From Massospora cicadina (taxonomy: Eukaryota; Entomophthoromycota; Entomophthoromycetes; Entomophthorales; Entomophthoraceae): 64,000 nt of DNA. Below the pieces are notes generated by a model. The model did no database searches. It was not told the origin of the DNA and worked only from the letters and a program-made list of their open reading frames with translations. The DNA lies in the NCBI GenBank assembly GCA_022478985.1, contig JAKSZP010007905.1, forward strand, positions 1 to 64,000, in the 5' to 3' direction. Below, in pieces: positions 23,154 through 34,878 of the stretch; position 1 is the stretch's first letter; each line of letters begins with the position of its first letter. The translations under genes and the position numbers were made by a program.

Positions 23154-26100
23154 ATGGGGGAAACCTTCACTCTAGGGACGCTGAATATTGCCAGACTCAA
23201 GGCCTCCCCATCCTGGGCTAGGAAACTGAATTTTTACAAAATAATTTACCCATGGATATCCTGGCCATCCAGGAAACCTACTGTCTACGAGGTTCCGAGG
23301 ATGCTTGGAAAACAATGCTCCTACCATCCCTATCCTTTTGGTCGAAGCACTGTGGGGTGCTAATTCAGAAAAACAATTTTTTCAAATTTACATCTTCAGA
23401 AACATTCCTAAATGACCGAGTGCTCGTTGTCACCTTCTCTTGGGCCGATGTTGCACACACAATTGTCAACATTTACACCCCAAACGGTGCACAAGAGCGT
23501 CAGGAATTTTCTCATCGGTCAAATCCCTCCCGCTACCCCCCGATTCTTTCCTAATTGGTGACATGAACTGTTGGCTAACCTCACCAACGGACCGGTGGCC
23601 GCCCTCACCCCACACCACACAGGGTCACGTAGAACTACGCGTTCTAAAAGCCACCCTTGGGTTAATGGATGCACTGCCGCGACATGCCCCACTGCTCAAA
23701 AACATGACGTGTCCCACATCCACAACGGCCAATTAAGGTCTATGACCCGCATTGACCTTATTCTAGCGCCGGCGAAATTCCAACCCCACATCTCCCACTT
23801 CAAAACAACAAAAATGGAATTCTCTGACCACCGACTGGTCTCAATAACATACCACTTACCCATCACAGTTGCAAAGGCCCCACATTGGTGCAAAATCTGC
23901 CCCCCAGAGCTTGCGTCACCAGGATTTTCCATGTGGGTGGAAGAGGCAACTTTGGCAAAATCGTTTGTTGCACCGTTTTGCGTGGACCCCATTTCCACAT
24001 GGGCAACTTTCAAAAAAGACACCATCCGCCACTATCGCCATCTCTCATCCAGATGCTCACGAGCCACATCGGCGGTTATATCGCGCACGCTGGCAGAATT
24101 GGCCCACTTGGAGTCCAACATTCCAGCCTCAGGATATAGCCCTGCATGGGGCCAGAAGTGGGTGGAGGCAGCAGCACACCTCAACGCACTTGAAAGGCAA
24201 CACAAACATCGGGTTTGTGTCCAATACAGGGCCACACGCATCACTAAAGGTGACAAGTGCACCGCATACTTCTTCAAAAATTTTTTTGCACCACACCAGA
24301 GCGTGGCCTGCACACAGGTGCAAAGATTGGATAATTCTATTGTGGACACACTGGCCAAAGTGGCAATCGAAACGCAAAGATATTACTCCAAGTTATACTG
24401 AGCCAAACCAATTCAGCCAGCCAAAATGGCAGAATTTCTCAACAGAGCTCATATCCGCACCGTTTTCCAATACCCGGAAATAATGAATTTAATTACTCCG
24501 AACGAATTATGGACTACCATTCGCGGTGTGCCAAACCAAAAATGCCCAGGCCCAGATGGCATTCCATATGAGTTCTACAAAAAATATTTTAAATACATAT
24601 CCCCATTGCTGCTAGCCTCACTCAACCAAAGCCTGTTGGAAATGCGCCTCCTACCAGGAGGACATGAGGCTTTTACAGTCACACTCTTCAAGAAAGGGGA
24701 TAGGCTAGACTTAGCCAACTGGCGCCCCATTTCTCTAACAAACACAGACACCAAAATTTTAACAAAAATCATGGCTAACCGTTTAGGGACTGTAGCATCT
24801 GCCACCATCTCTCCAGAACAATTCAGTTTCATCCCCAGAAGGTCGATTTGGGATAACGTGCACTCTGTGGCTAATGTGTGTCAGTCCACAGCCTCTGGGG
24901 CACTTGTATTCTTGGACCAACAAAAGGCCTATGATAGAGTAAACTGGGAATACCTTAGGGCCTGCCTCCAACAATTCCGCCTACCTCCCCGCTTCATTAA
25001 CTGGGTGATGCTGCTCACGGAATCTGCAACAATAGCTGTGCGCGGCCCAGGTTTCCTAACGGATGCAGTCCATCCTCAAAGGGGCCTGCGACAATGGGAC
25101 CCCCTCAGCCCACTCTTATACAACTTCAGCCTTGACCCACTACTGCGAAATGTGAATGCCCAACTCACTGGGGTCCATGTGCCAGGCCAAACCCCAGTCA
25201 AGATGATGGCATTTGCAGATGATTGCATGGTGGGGGTGTCTAGTATAAAGATGCACGCGCGCTTGAAGCCCTCATCCAGGAATATTCCCGGGTAAGCAAC
25301 GCGGCACTGAACGCCTCCAAAACTGAAATCATCCTCCTTGGTCAGTTTCAGAACTGCTGGGCCCCAGCAAGTAGTTCCCAACCCAGCCCAGCTGCTCGCC
25401 CAAGTCCACGCCTTACTAACTTAAAACACACCGCTCCACTGGTGCTCCCCTTTGTGCCGCGACCTACCATAGGACCGGTACGCCATCTGGGCGTGTGGTT
25501 GGAGGCAGGAGGATACGCGTCAGCAGTAATGGAGGGCCATATACTGGACAACGTGACGAAGCGAATCGCCTCTCTTAGAGCCCACCCTACTACCCTCACT
25601 GGCAGGGTTGTTCTTGCCAACTCTATGCTCCTATCCCAAGTCTGGTTTGGAGCCCACGCCATCCCCTTCTCCCCAAGCTTCTTCAAATCCCTGTATGCTT
25701 TGCTACAAGGTTGGCTTTGGTCAGGCCGCCCTCCACCAGTATGGCTAGAGGTCATGTTTGGCCCTCATCATCCTGGTGGCATGGGCCTACTTGACTTCAA
25801 AGCCCATGCCGCCAAGATCCTAGGCACCTGGATTGCGGCCGTCACTGCTCCTACACTCCCATCCCAACACTGGTCCCGCGCAGCCCGCTCCAACTTCTCC
25901 CAAGCCTTGGGCCTCAACAACCCATCAAACCCCCACTCCCTGATGAAATACCTTGCATCACACACATCAGCCACAGGTCCTCACGGGACAAAAACCCACT
26001 ACAAACGAATCCTACTCTCCATGCGAAGCGCAGAGTGGAGAATTTGTATTAGTGGACATACAACCCAAAGAGGCCGCCCCTCTCCTCATTTCACACAAGA

Positions 26101-26854
26101 GGTACAGGGGCTACCCATCCATGATGGCGTGATCCCCATTCGACCCCAAGCCCTATCCAGGGTGGACTACCTGGACATGATGGACATCCCTTATTCCACT
26201 GAGACCTGAAAGACTATGTGGAAATACGCACACCATCCTCTGTTGCAGCCTCAAGTCCGTTCCCATGTGTGGCGCTGCCTGAGGCGGGTGTATCGTACAG
26301 CTGAGCGCTCTAATGCTTTACACTCATCCTGTGTCGTGTGTGGCCATTATGGAACGCTGTTTCACCGCCTGGAGAAGTGCCCCACCTCTAAAGTAATATG
26401 GCGCGAAGTCCAACGTCTGCTAGGCCAGGATCAAACACATCCCTTCAGTCTGTCAAAAGATATGTTTGCTTCATCAATGGCCTCCCCCTCCCACCCTCCC
26501 TTCGTGCTCTGGTGGTTGCAATCGCCATGTGGACTATCCACACGATTGTCTTGGATGCCATCGCCGGATCCATCCCCACCCTCCCTGAAGCTGTCCACAG
26601 ATTCCGGTCTCTTTGGTGGATCACTTTCAAGCGTGGTTGTTTGGATATCTCCCACCACGGCGCTGGCAGCTGGTCTCCTCCTGGTTCCCAGTCTGGTTCA
26701 TCAAATCAGACCCCTTCCTCCACACGTGCTCAATAGTGGCTACGCCCCCTACACACGTTCTCCCCCTTCCCATAAGTGGCGTTCCCGCTGGCAACAAGAG
26801 ATAGCATCGCTTCTCTGGGGTGCCTCACCTGGTACTGAGTTTTGTCTCATCTGA
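23154..26854 (+). pseudogene. LINE ORF2: endonuclease and reverse transcriptase (broken)
   Basis: ORF2 nicks the target and primes cDNA synthesis on it. The N-terminal AP-endonuclease shows LAIQETYC (near 23264), IGDMNCW (near 23555), RIDLIL (near 23749) and SDHRLV (23823-23840). RT begins near 24540: CPGPDGIPYEFYK, NWRPISLTNTDTK, FLDQQKAYDRV, LRQWDPLSPLLYN, and AFADD at 25209-25223, catalytic residues kept. LRQGDP has become LRQWDP. A C-terminal finger, CVVCGHYG then HRLEKC, spans 26330-26380. Breaks are frameshifts near 23250, 23500, 23700 and 25290, and single stops at 24399-24401 and 26207-26209. No RNase H domain is seen. Confidence 0.93.
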
Positions 26855-26911
26855 GTCATATTCGGAAGTGTCCGTCCCATGGTTGGCCTTCCCCGCAATA
26901 AATTTAAAATT

Positions 26912-26928
26912 TAAATACTGACCAGATT
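26912..26928 (+). repeat. LINE target-site duplication, right copy
   Basis: Identical to 21623-21639. It joins directly to the LINE's A-rich 3' end. Confidence 0.95.
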
Positions 26929-27211
26929 TGGTAATATTGTAAATTGAACGGGTCTCAAACCCCCGTTCTTCAAATAATTGTACCAAACCAACCTTATTAA
27001 TAGTATAATTAGTGCATTTAACGCCCTCAAGGTGATGTTGAAATGCCATCAAGAGCACCCCCATGACAAACGGGCATATCTTACCTTTACCCAGCGTTGG
27101 TCCAGGGTATGCTTCAAGTCAAGGATTCTAGCCAATTTTACTTTTTGGCCTCCTCACACCCAGCCTTATTCCTACAATAAGTAACCTCAATTGTGTCATG
27201 TAACTATGACA
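26929..27211 (-). repeat. 3' LTR of element G, right piece (LTR start)
   Basis: It continues the LTR beyond the LINE and matches 36062-36373 (GGGTCTCAAA, CCTTATTAATAGTATAA, TTTAACGCCCTCAA, TTTTTGGCCTCCTCAC). The minus-strand start TGTCATAGTTACATGACA forms a small hairpin. The purine-rich GGAAAGGTAA just outside (27212-27221, minus strand) is the likely polypurine tract. Confidence 0.8.
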
Positions 27212-27369
27212 TTACCTTTCCGTTCTGTTGGGGCTCCACCCACCTATAGGGGCTTCGTCAGGCAGAAGTTCTTGTGGGCAGGGGCCAGCTTCATGGAGGC
27301 GATACTTTGTTTTGGCTTTGATCCTGCTGCCTCAGGGAAACGCTCATAAAACATAAATCAGGTCTTGGG

Positions 27370-27606
27370 CATTGCACAATGGCGCGTTGGTACCCAAATA
27401 GTCTCTGTCGCATAAAACCCTTCCAAGAAACCAGATAATAAAGCCTTTCTTCTAACATGGCGAGAGGCTACAATTTCCTCAAATTTCCACTCTAGTGCCC
27501 CATCAATGAGGTATGCATATGGAGTATCTAATGGGGGACTCTCAAACAACGTCAATTTACTTTCATGAAAGAGGGCAAATATCTGGAGCAATAGAGGGAG
27601 GTCCAA
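27370..27606 (-). pseudogene. Element G chromodomain at integrase C-terminus
   Basis: An 82-codon open stretch reads ALFHESKLTLFES, the integrase tail motif that precedes chromodomains, then ALEWKFEEIVASRHVRRKA, then FYATETIWVPTRHC. The aromatic and acidic pattern and the ATETIWVP segment (compare EENTWEP) fit a chromodomain of about 45 residues. It ends in a frameshift, with a helix-like tail continuing in another frame toward 27300. It probably once targeted integration to chromatin. Confidence 0.8.
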
Positions 27607-28800
27607 CTAGTACGAGGCATGGCCCACCTTTCTGTCAATGCGGTAAGGCCCTATCTTCTTCATTCCCAGTTCTTGCATGGCAGCTTGATTAGGATATTTC
27701 TAGAATCAAGAATCTCGAGATCCCCTTACTTATACGCAGGACCTATCCAACTCTTACCATCAACGTTCTACTTATAAGCCTGCATAGCTGCATTCAAATT
27801 TGTGGTAACCCTTTGTGTAGTTTCTTAATGGCCTTAGAAAAGTCCACTACCGCTTCCACTTGGGATTTGAAGCTGGGCTTCGTGTTGAAGGAGTGGTTAA
27901 ACCCACAGTTGGAGTAAAAATGGAGAACACCTGATGGATGTATGCTGGGCGTTATTATAGATGAGATGGGCCATGGGAAGATGGGAAGCCCAATCTGAAA
28001 GATCCAGGGTAGTGTAACACCGAAGGAACTGTTCCAGGCACTGATTCACTCGTTCTTTTTTCCAATCTTATTGGGGTAATAGACTGTAGAAAAGCATGGA
28101 TGAATTTGAAGATTTTTACACAAGTCTTCTAGAATACAAAGGTAACCTGGTTCTATGATTACTAATTATTTCCTGGGGGACCCCATGATTGGAAAACTCA
28201 TGGGGCATGAAAAGCAAAGCCTTCTCCACAGCGGTTACAGTAGTGTTGCATGGAATAATTTAGACAAACTTTGTAAATAAAGCCACCACTTCCATGATTG
28301 CATCATAGCCATCAGACGCAGGTAGCTACACAATGAATCAACTGATAAGGAATTACAAGGCCCTTCAACCTTTTATACTGGTACCAACAACCCTGCATGG
28401 GGCTGAAAAGTTTTGCTTTATCCGGTTGCAGACCAAGCACTCCTTACAGTATTAGCAACCTGTGCAGCTAACCCCTTACAATTATAAGTGAGGCGAATCA
28501 GCTCCAAAGTCTTCGCCTTCCCAAGGTGCCCAACTGTGACCCAACATTTTGGTCTTGGATGATTCCCAGGAGGAGAGGTCCAGCATGAACCCATAGCCAT
28601 CTCTGAAACCACACCATCTCGTCCTTCACATAGTAACCTCTGGTAATATCTTCTTTATTTAACTTGCTCTTGGCGAAAACTATAATATATTTTACTGGAA
28701 AGCGCTGAGAAAAGACTACCTTTCTGAACATACCATATTCCTCCACGTTTTCCAGTGGAGCAAGCACTGGCGTGCATGTCACATGAAAAACAATTAGGGT
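27607..28800 (-). pseudogene. Element G integrase (broken)
   Basis: The zinc-binding N-terminus reads VGHLGKAKTLELIRL then, after a frameshift, CKECLVCNRIKQN (28410-28530). The core holds LPASDGYDAIMEVVALFTKF and HGVPQEIISNHRTR, where the usual SDRG Asp is Asn, then KKERVNQCLEQFLRCY with Glu kept and LPMAHLIYNNAQHTS (about 27960). It spans several frames with multiple stops. Confidence 0.8.
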
Positions 28801-28939
28801 ACAATATTACCTGGTGGAATCATCATGTGGGTATTATGTACCTATACCTCCTTAGGATCTGAGGCTAAACAGGATTTCAGACTCAAAGCATCCACCAAAC
28901 CGTTCCCCTTGACCTCCGTAAACTCATAGGAGAATACAA

Positions 28940-30210
28940 ATTGGGCCTGGGTTTCATGCCAGTGGGTTTACCATGAGGTCAGGACATGAGGAGTGTGGTA
29001 GTACAGCAAGGCATGGTGATCTGTATGAACGCGGATTGGTTGGTATTAGCCATGCAAATGATGATGCCAATAGGTCAGCGCCTCTACCACTGCTAATAAA
29101 ACATTTGTTATAAATGGCGTAGTTTAATTTTGACAGAGCATCTCCAAGGAAAAATCCTTCTGGATGCTTCATTACATCTTTGCCCACCTGCAAGAACGCC
29201 ACAGCTATCACAAAGTTGGAAGCATCAGTGGCCTCTATGAACTTCATCCAAAGATCTATGTAATGGAGAGCTGATGTGGACAGCAAAGTACTCTTCACTG
29301 CTTGGAAGGCATCCTCCAGGGTAGAGGTCACTGAAGAGCCTTGGCCCCACTAGCCTTCTATAAAGGCGCCGACAACTCAGAAAGACATGGTGTAAGTTTT
29401 TTCAGGAAGGTATAAGCCCCTAAAAAGCCTTTCTCAACTCCTTAACCGAGTTTGTTATGGGCCAATCACATATTTCCTTCTCCTTGTCCGCAGTGATCAT
29501 ATGAGCCTTTGTTGAAAACAATGTTGCCCAGGAAGGAACCTGGGTTTTTAAAAACTTGCACTTTTCTATCTTTAGGGTTAGCTTTGCCGCCCTCAAATGC
29601 TCAACTACTTGTCGCAGGTGGATTGCATGGGATGCTGGATCAGGGGTTCACCAAAATGTCATTCATCTAGGATACTGCGCACACACCCAAAAACTCCCCA
29701 AGGGTGCATCAATATGACTTTGAAATATTGTAGGCGCATTTTTAAGCCCAAAAGGCATGACCTGGAATTGTAAAATCCCCTTCCTGGTCTGGATGCAGTG
29801 ACCACTTCTGGGCTTTCTTGAAGCGAATCTGATTGAAAGCATTAAGCAATCCAATTTGGAGCAGACCTTAGCCTTCTCCAAATAGCGAACAACTTGTGCC
29901 TCCACTGGCATGGATGCAGATCAGGGACAGTAACATTGTATAGTTTACCATAATACACGCAATGACATAAAGTCCCATCTACTTTCTCCACAAAGAGAAA
30001 GGGTGAGCACACTGTTATGATTTGGAGAAATACGCCCCTTTGGCAGCTGCTCCGTGACCCATAAATCCAAAGCTGCCTCTTCCTGTAAAATCAAAGGGTA
30101 GATGGGAGAGGAAATATGCACCAATTCCACTGTGAGCTTGAAGTCACAATCTGAAACAAAAATTTTTGGTAAGAAAAATTCGGAAGCTTCATCAAAAAAA
30201 GACTTCAATT
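28940..30210 (-). pseudogene. Element G reverse transcriptase and RNase H (broken)
   Basis: Pre-RT is at 30050-30120 (LILQEEAALDLWVTEQLPKG). QVMPFGLKNAPTIFQ is at about 29700-29770. The catalytic box near 29660-29675 reads MNDILV, so the first Asp of YxDD is Asn. KAHMITADKEKE follows the connection (29470-29520). RNase H covers 28950-29330: WMKFIEATDASNFVIA, with Asp present, and DALSKLNYAIYNK. Confidence 0.8.
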
Positions 30211-30479
30211 CTTCCAGGAAAGAAGGTAAGGGTACTTCTTAATTGGGCTTCAGAAGAGGTGCAAAGGTGCAATTGTATACATCTGGCATCAGATTTCTTC
30301 TTGAGTGTCCACATCTGACACGGGTATTACTAACCCCTGTCCCATCTTAAAGACAACTTCAGGGTCTCTTATTTTAAATTGGTTATAAATATCAAACTTT
30401 AGTCACTACTCCACTCCCATAACTGGAGACTGGATATTCTTGATTGCTGAAAAGCTGACTGAAAAATAGTAATCGCCCA

Positions 30480-32383
30480 CTTAAAAATCAACTAAATTTG
30501 AACCTTCAGCGTGGCAATACCCTGGGAGGTACCCTCTATAATCAAACCACCTGTAAAGTAGCTTAACTCAAGGTATTTAGCAAGGCCTGAGTCAATAAAA
30601 TACTCAGAGGAACCAGTATGTACCAAAATAGTTGTGCTGATTTTCCCTGAAGGGGAGAAAAGGGTAGCAAAAAGCAAAAAGTAGCCATAATATTCTTTAT
30701 TGATAACATATGACGCCAAAAACTCATCAGAGGGTTCTCCTTAGACTTAATCACACCCCAAGATGGGTTCTTCATCAAAAAAATGGCAAAGGGTAATTTT
30801 CAACCCAACCACTGAGGACACATATTACACAGTATCCTCATCAGTAGAATATTTACCAAAGTTTTTGAGCAATACTTCTTAACCTCTTCAGTTTTCTCCA
30901 TTATCTTTGAGGAAAAGCGCGGGTTTTTTGAAGTGTGATATGGTACACAGGAGTCGTGGCTATACAAGCCCACGTGCACTGCAATTTTAGACCTTTTTAT
31001 TTAAATGATTTACTTTAAAAATGACGTTTTTAGGTGACATAAGCAAAATACCTGATTTGATAGTGGCTTGGACTTAGCTATCCATTACAAACACGGAAAT
31101 GCCCCTTCCAATGAGAAGTTGTAAGGCTCCATGGGAGCGAGATTTAAAGGAGTGATAACCTGGATTTTAATTAAATTTGATTTGGGAGAGACTAATGAAA
31201 GTTCTTGAGTTCTGACAAATTTGAGGAGTTGCAAGGAAGGCCGCTGCCCCATTCCTAGAAAAATCTATATTCTGGAGGCCATATTTATAGGGGCCTTTCC
31301 AACTGTAAACTACTTGGCTGAATTGATTGAGTTATCTAACAGTAATTCAGGGCTAGAACTCACTGACTTTAAATTAACCAAATCAGGGGATTAAGAAAAA
31401 AATGAAGATTCTGTTTCTGAAGGAGCACTTAAGAGATCAGGGCTGCTTTTTATAGGAGTCTAAGAGGATGAAACAAACACGGCTATATTAGCTGTACTTC
31501 TCAAAAAAATTTTGGGACTAGACCCAGCCAACTTTTGGGATTTCTCAAATCCAAAGTTGTAGAAGCAAAAAAAGCCTCCACTTCCAATTAAATGCTCAAG
31601 TTTCCCAGGATGATATATATGGGTCAGTGTGGGTGAAACCACGATAGCCAAATTATTGTCCACTTTTTGGATGGTGCGGGGAAATCACCCTAAAGAGCTT
31701 CAACCCAAATGGTCAAAATTGGCAGGGGAAGCCTGACATACCAAAGCATTCTTTGTGAAGGAATTCAAAGTGGAATGAAGAAGTTACGATTTGACGATGT
31801 CAGATAAGGGCAAAGGCTGAATCCAAATGCAAAAACCCATTTAAATACTACCCGAAAGGGCGCTCCATTTGGCAAAGTGTGAAGAATTAATAGAAGCTTT
31901 TATAAGATAGAACATCAGGACGACGTGCCTCCAGAAAACGTTTCAAACCCTTCAAAGATCCCTATAAATGCAGCTGTGTACAGAACACATTAAATACACA
32001 GTCTAACACACCAGGGGACAAGCAACACTCAAATCAAAACTGCGAGAGGTCAGATGAGTGTTTATACAAGCTTTTAGGGAAGAAGATTCTATAGCCATGG
32101 AAGCAAGAGCCTGCTGAAATTCAAATTATCCTTCTGGGGTAGTTCTAGAAATTCCAGCAGGATCCTAAAGGGTCCAAACCGCCAGGTTTGAGCAGGAAGG
32201 GTAGGGCTTTTAGTTGGCTGTGAAAAATAATGCCAAGCCAAATAAACAGTAAAACAAAAGAAAAGCGCTATGGTAAGCAGCATAGTGAACATGACAAATG
32301 GCCAGAGCACCAAGTTGACACTCAGTGAGAGACCTACGTGAAGAATTAAGATGCACATATAATAAAATGGTTAGTATATATAA
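30480..32383 (-). pseudogene. Element G gag region and protease (broken)
   Basis: The protease reads TTILVHTGSSEYFIDSGLA, with the catalytic Asp of DTG changed to His (30612-30620). Upstream on the minus strand, about 1.7 kb is in the gag position with no long open frame. A CNMC pair near 30815 may be a knuckle remnant without its histidine. No TGG-type primer site is visible beside the LTR at 32384. Confidence 0.6.
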
Positions 32384-32947
32384 TATCAAAAGAGTGTAAG
32401 TAACCCTCTCATTCTTGGAGATGTGGTTGAATGACCCACCACACAAACAGGAAACAACATGTTGACAACCAAGGGAAGAAGGCCCTGGAGGGGCACAACA
32501 CCAAAAGTACCTAGGGTGAGGGTATAAACTATTGTATAATGACAAGATATCCCAATAAGGCGATGACTTGGTTGGACCCCAGAAAGGTGTCCATTCACAA
32601 ATTCATATTGGAATCCATGGTTTTTTACCTTCTATCTGCAGAGGACTAGGATATCCCAGAGGGGAAGGTGAGTTAGTATTCAATTTGGATAAGATAAAGT
32701 AATCTATGTTATTTGAAACCTCCTTGATGAGGTCCTCGCACAAGTCCACCCAAGGGAAAATTTATAAAAACGTAAAACAATGGGGCGTTTAATTTAAGCA
32801 AGTTGACAAACAAGAAGGTTGTTTTTGAAAACACTAACAAACACTAGGGGGATTCATCATTATCAAAATTGTACTAAGCCCAAATGAACCAATAAACGCA
32901 TATTTCCATCCTCTGTGGTGCTGTAGCTTCAGTAAGACCAAACTTGG
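32384..32947 (-). repeat. 5' LTR of element G, left piece (LTR end)
   Basis: It aligns with 21043-21639. It ends with CTTGG (32943-32947), the duplicated target of element F. Confidence 0.85.
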
Positions 32948-34128
32948 TGTCAAAATATGAGGATCTCTCGCATTGATTAATTAAATCCTTCATGGTAAAT
33001 CGGGCTGAAATTCAGCTGGTGGATCCTCAATTTGGCCAGTTGCTTTTGGTTTTAGAACCGTTCAAAAATGCAATAGGCATACAAAAACAGCTCCAACCTT
33101 TCTGGACTATTTTGGGTTTAATTTTCCCCTCATAATCAGGAACTTCAGCAGAGGTAGGCAAAACTGGCAAGCTGAGGATCCTGAGATCCCAGCTTGCCAA
33201 CACTATTCATAAGCAACTTTAGATACTAATGATACAAAAATAAAATAAAATAGCTTTTATATAAGACTAAATCAATTGATAATGGTCATTAGGCCAGGCG
33301 CCGGTATTTATACCTCTAGGGAATCTCCTGGCCACATCCAGCACAAAATTTCAACAGCTATTTTGCCACTCAGCTCAGCCTATGACTGAAAACTTTTCTT
33401 AGGTTTATTGGTGACAAAATACTCTCGAAATCAGGAGGATTTCAGGTACAAAAGTTGCGATAAAAGCATGCAAATTAGTCCTAGGATCTTCAGGATTTCA
33501 GTTACATCATACTGCTGATGTAACACACCTTCTGTGAAATTTTGGCCTCAATTAAAGAAAATGATGTACCCCTAATTGGGATGTTGGCAGGCCTCTTCTT
33601 TGATAGTCTTAAGTAACCCCTTTTAGGTGGTCCATGTAAGTGCTATCATGCCAATTTATGCATATCAACATACAAATTTCTTCCTCAGGCGGAAAATTGA
33701 TAACATTATTTTTTTGTTTAGTTGTCCATGGAACTTTTAAACGTAGCTTCAGGTTGTCCTCAAATTCTTTCGTATACAAATAATTGATTATGTTTCAATA
33801 ATCAGGACTAGTTGTTGAGGGTTGGGCAGAGATAATTGGCTTAACTGTGTGAATGTATTCAGTCTGAGCTGCTGATAGAATATTTATTAAATTGACAGTT
33901 GAGTTAATCAACCTGGCCAAGCAGTTGCAGAGAAGGTAAATTTAGATGTGCAGGAAATTCAGCACTAGCTTTAGTAATATAGTTAAATCCATGTAGCAAT
34001 AATTGGCCTGAGCTGTGTTATTGTACTAGGTTTAATTAGATTATTAGTTCAAGCATTAGGTGGGAAAATTGGCCCATTCTGTAGGTTGTCAAAGGGTTTG
34101 TTTTTGATTCAACCACATAATTTTGTCA
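32948..34128 (-). repeat. 3' LTR of element F
   Basis: Direct repeat of 34879-36056. Shared blocks include GAGGATCTCTC, TTTGGCCAGTTGCTT, CAAAAACAGCTCCAACCTTT and GGTATTTATACCTCTAGGG. Adjacent to it, minus-strand AAGTGGGGGTA (34129-34141) is a likely polypurine tract. Confidence 0.9.
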
Positions 34129-34865
34129 TATACCCCCACTTGTTTTGAACATAAGCCCTATGATTCCCAATTAACCTTCACTGATCATCACCATAGTTAA
34201 TTTTAGCCCGATCAGTGACAAATCTCAAGTTGAATTCACATTATTATTAATTTTGGCCTGACCAGCCGCCAAATCTTGAGTTAAATCCTTTTCAGCATGA
34301 CTGGCTAACAAATCAGGAGTGGAATCCTCTTAGTTTTAATTTTGGCCTGAACTGCTGACAATTCTGGTGTAGGATCCTCTCCCCACCCCAAGTGCAAACT
34401 AAAGTAGTTATTAATTAATTTTTATTTTTGTTATTTCTTAGTTATATACTTTTATATATATATATATATTTGCTTTATGTTTTTGCATGGTTAATATTTT
34501 TTATATTTCATTTTTTTCTTTTTCTTCTTTTCTATTTTTTTCTTTTTAGATTGGCCAGCTTATTAGCCTTTTTATAAATTTAAGTGGACACAGTTGTATA
34601 TAAAATTTGCCCTAACTTCTCTGTTAACATGTGTTATTTCTCCATGTTGGTCAAGGTATGCATTCACTCGTTATAACAACATTGTTTATGCTGATTAGGT
34701 AAATCAGGCTTGTTTCCACATTAGCTCCCCTCATCATGATAAGATCCAGGGAGCTGGAGGCACTTGTATCAGAGCTAATTTCCATCCTAATGTTGATTTC
34801 TCGTCTGTCCAAGTCTACCAGGAATTGTTCATTTTAATTCATCTTTGAGAGTGTCAACAATTTTG

Positions 34866-34876
34866 AGTGAGCACCA
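34866..34876 (-). promoter_or_regulatory. Primer-binding site of element F
   Basis: Minus-strand TGGTGCTCACT starts two bases inside the 5' LTR end. It shares 11 bases with the primer sites of elements A, B and J, although F's LTR is unrelated to theirs. Confidence 0.75.
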
Positions 34877-34878
34877 AT

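Larger units (their letters stand above)
21640..26911 (+). mobile_element. L1-like non-LTR retrotransposon (LINE), near full length
   Basis: The 5.27-kb element has a short 5' leader, an ORF1 with a CCHC knuckle, an ORF2 with AP endonuclease, RT and C-terminal CCHC finger, and a short A-rich 3' end (GCAATAAATTTAAAATT) without a long poly(A). It is visibly richer in G and C than its flanks and has long ORFs with few breaks, so it is younger than the elements around it. The flanking 17-bp duplication fixes both ends. It sits in the 3' LTR of G. Confidence 0.95.

Noticed and set aside
22044..26658. Minus-strand ORFs of 60-135 codons across the LINE
   Set aside because: They are antisense shadows of ORF1 and ORF2, without motifs of their own.
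34763..34774. TGTATCAGAGCT inside element F resembles the initiator-Met primer site common in plant LTR elements
   Set aside because: It lies about 100 bases from the LTR edge and in the wrong orientation relative to the LTR-adjacent TGGTGCTCACT site on the minus strand. Chance match.
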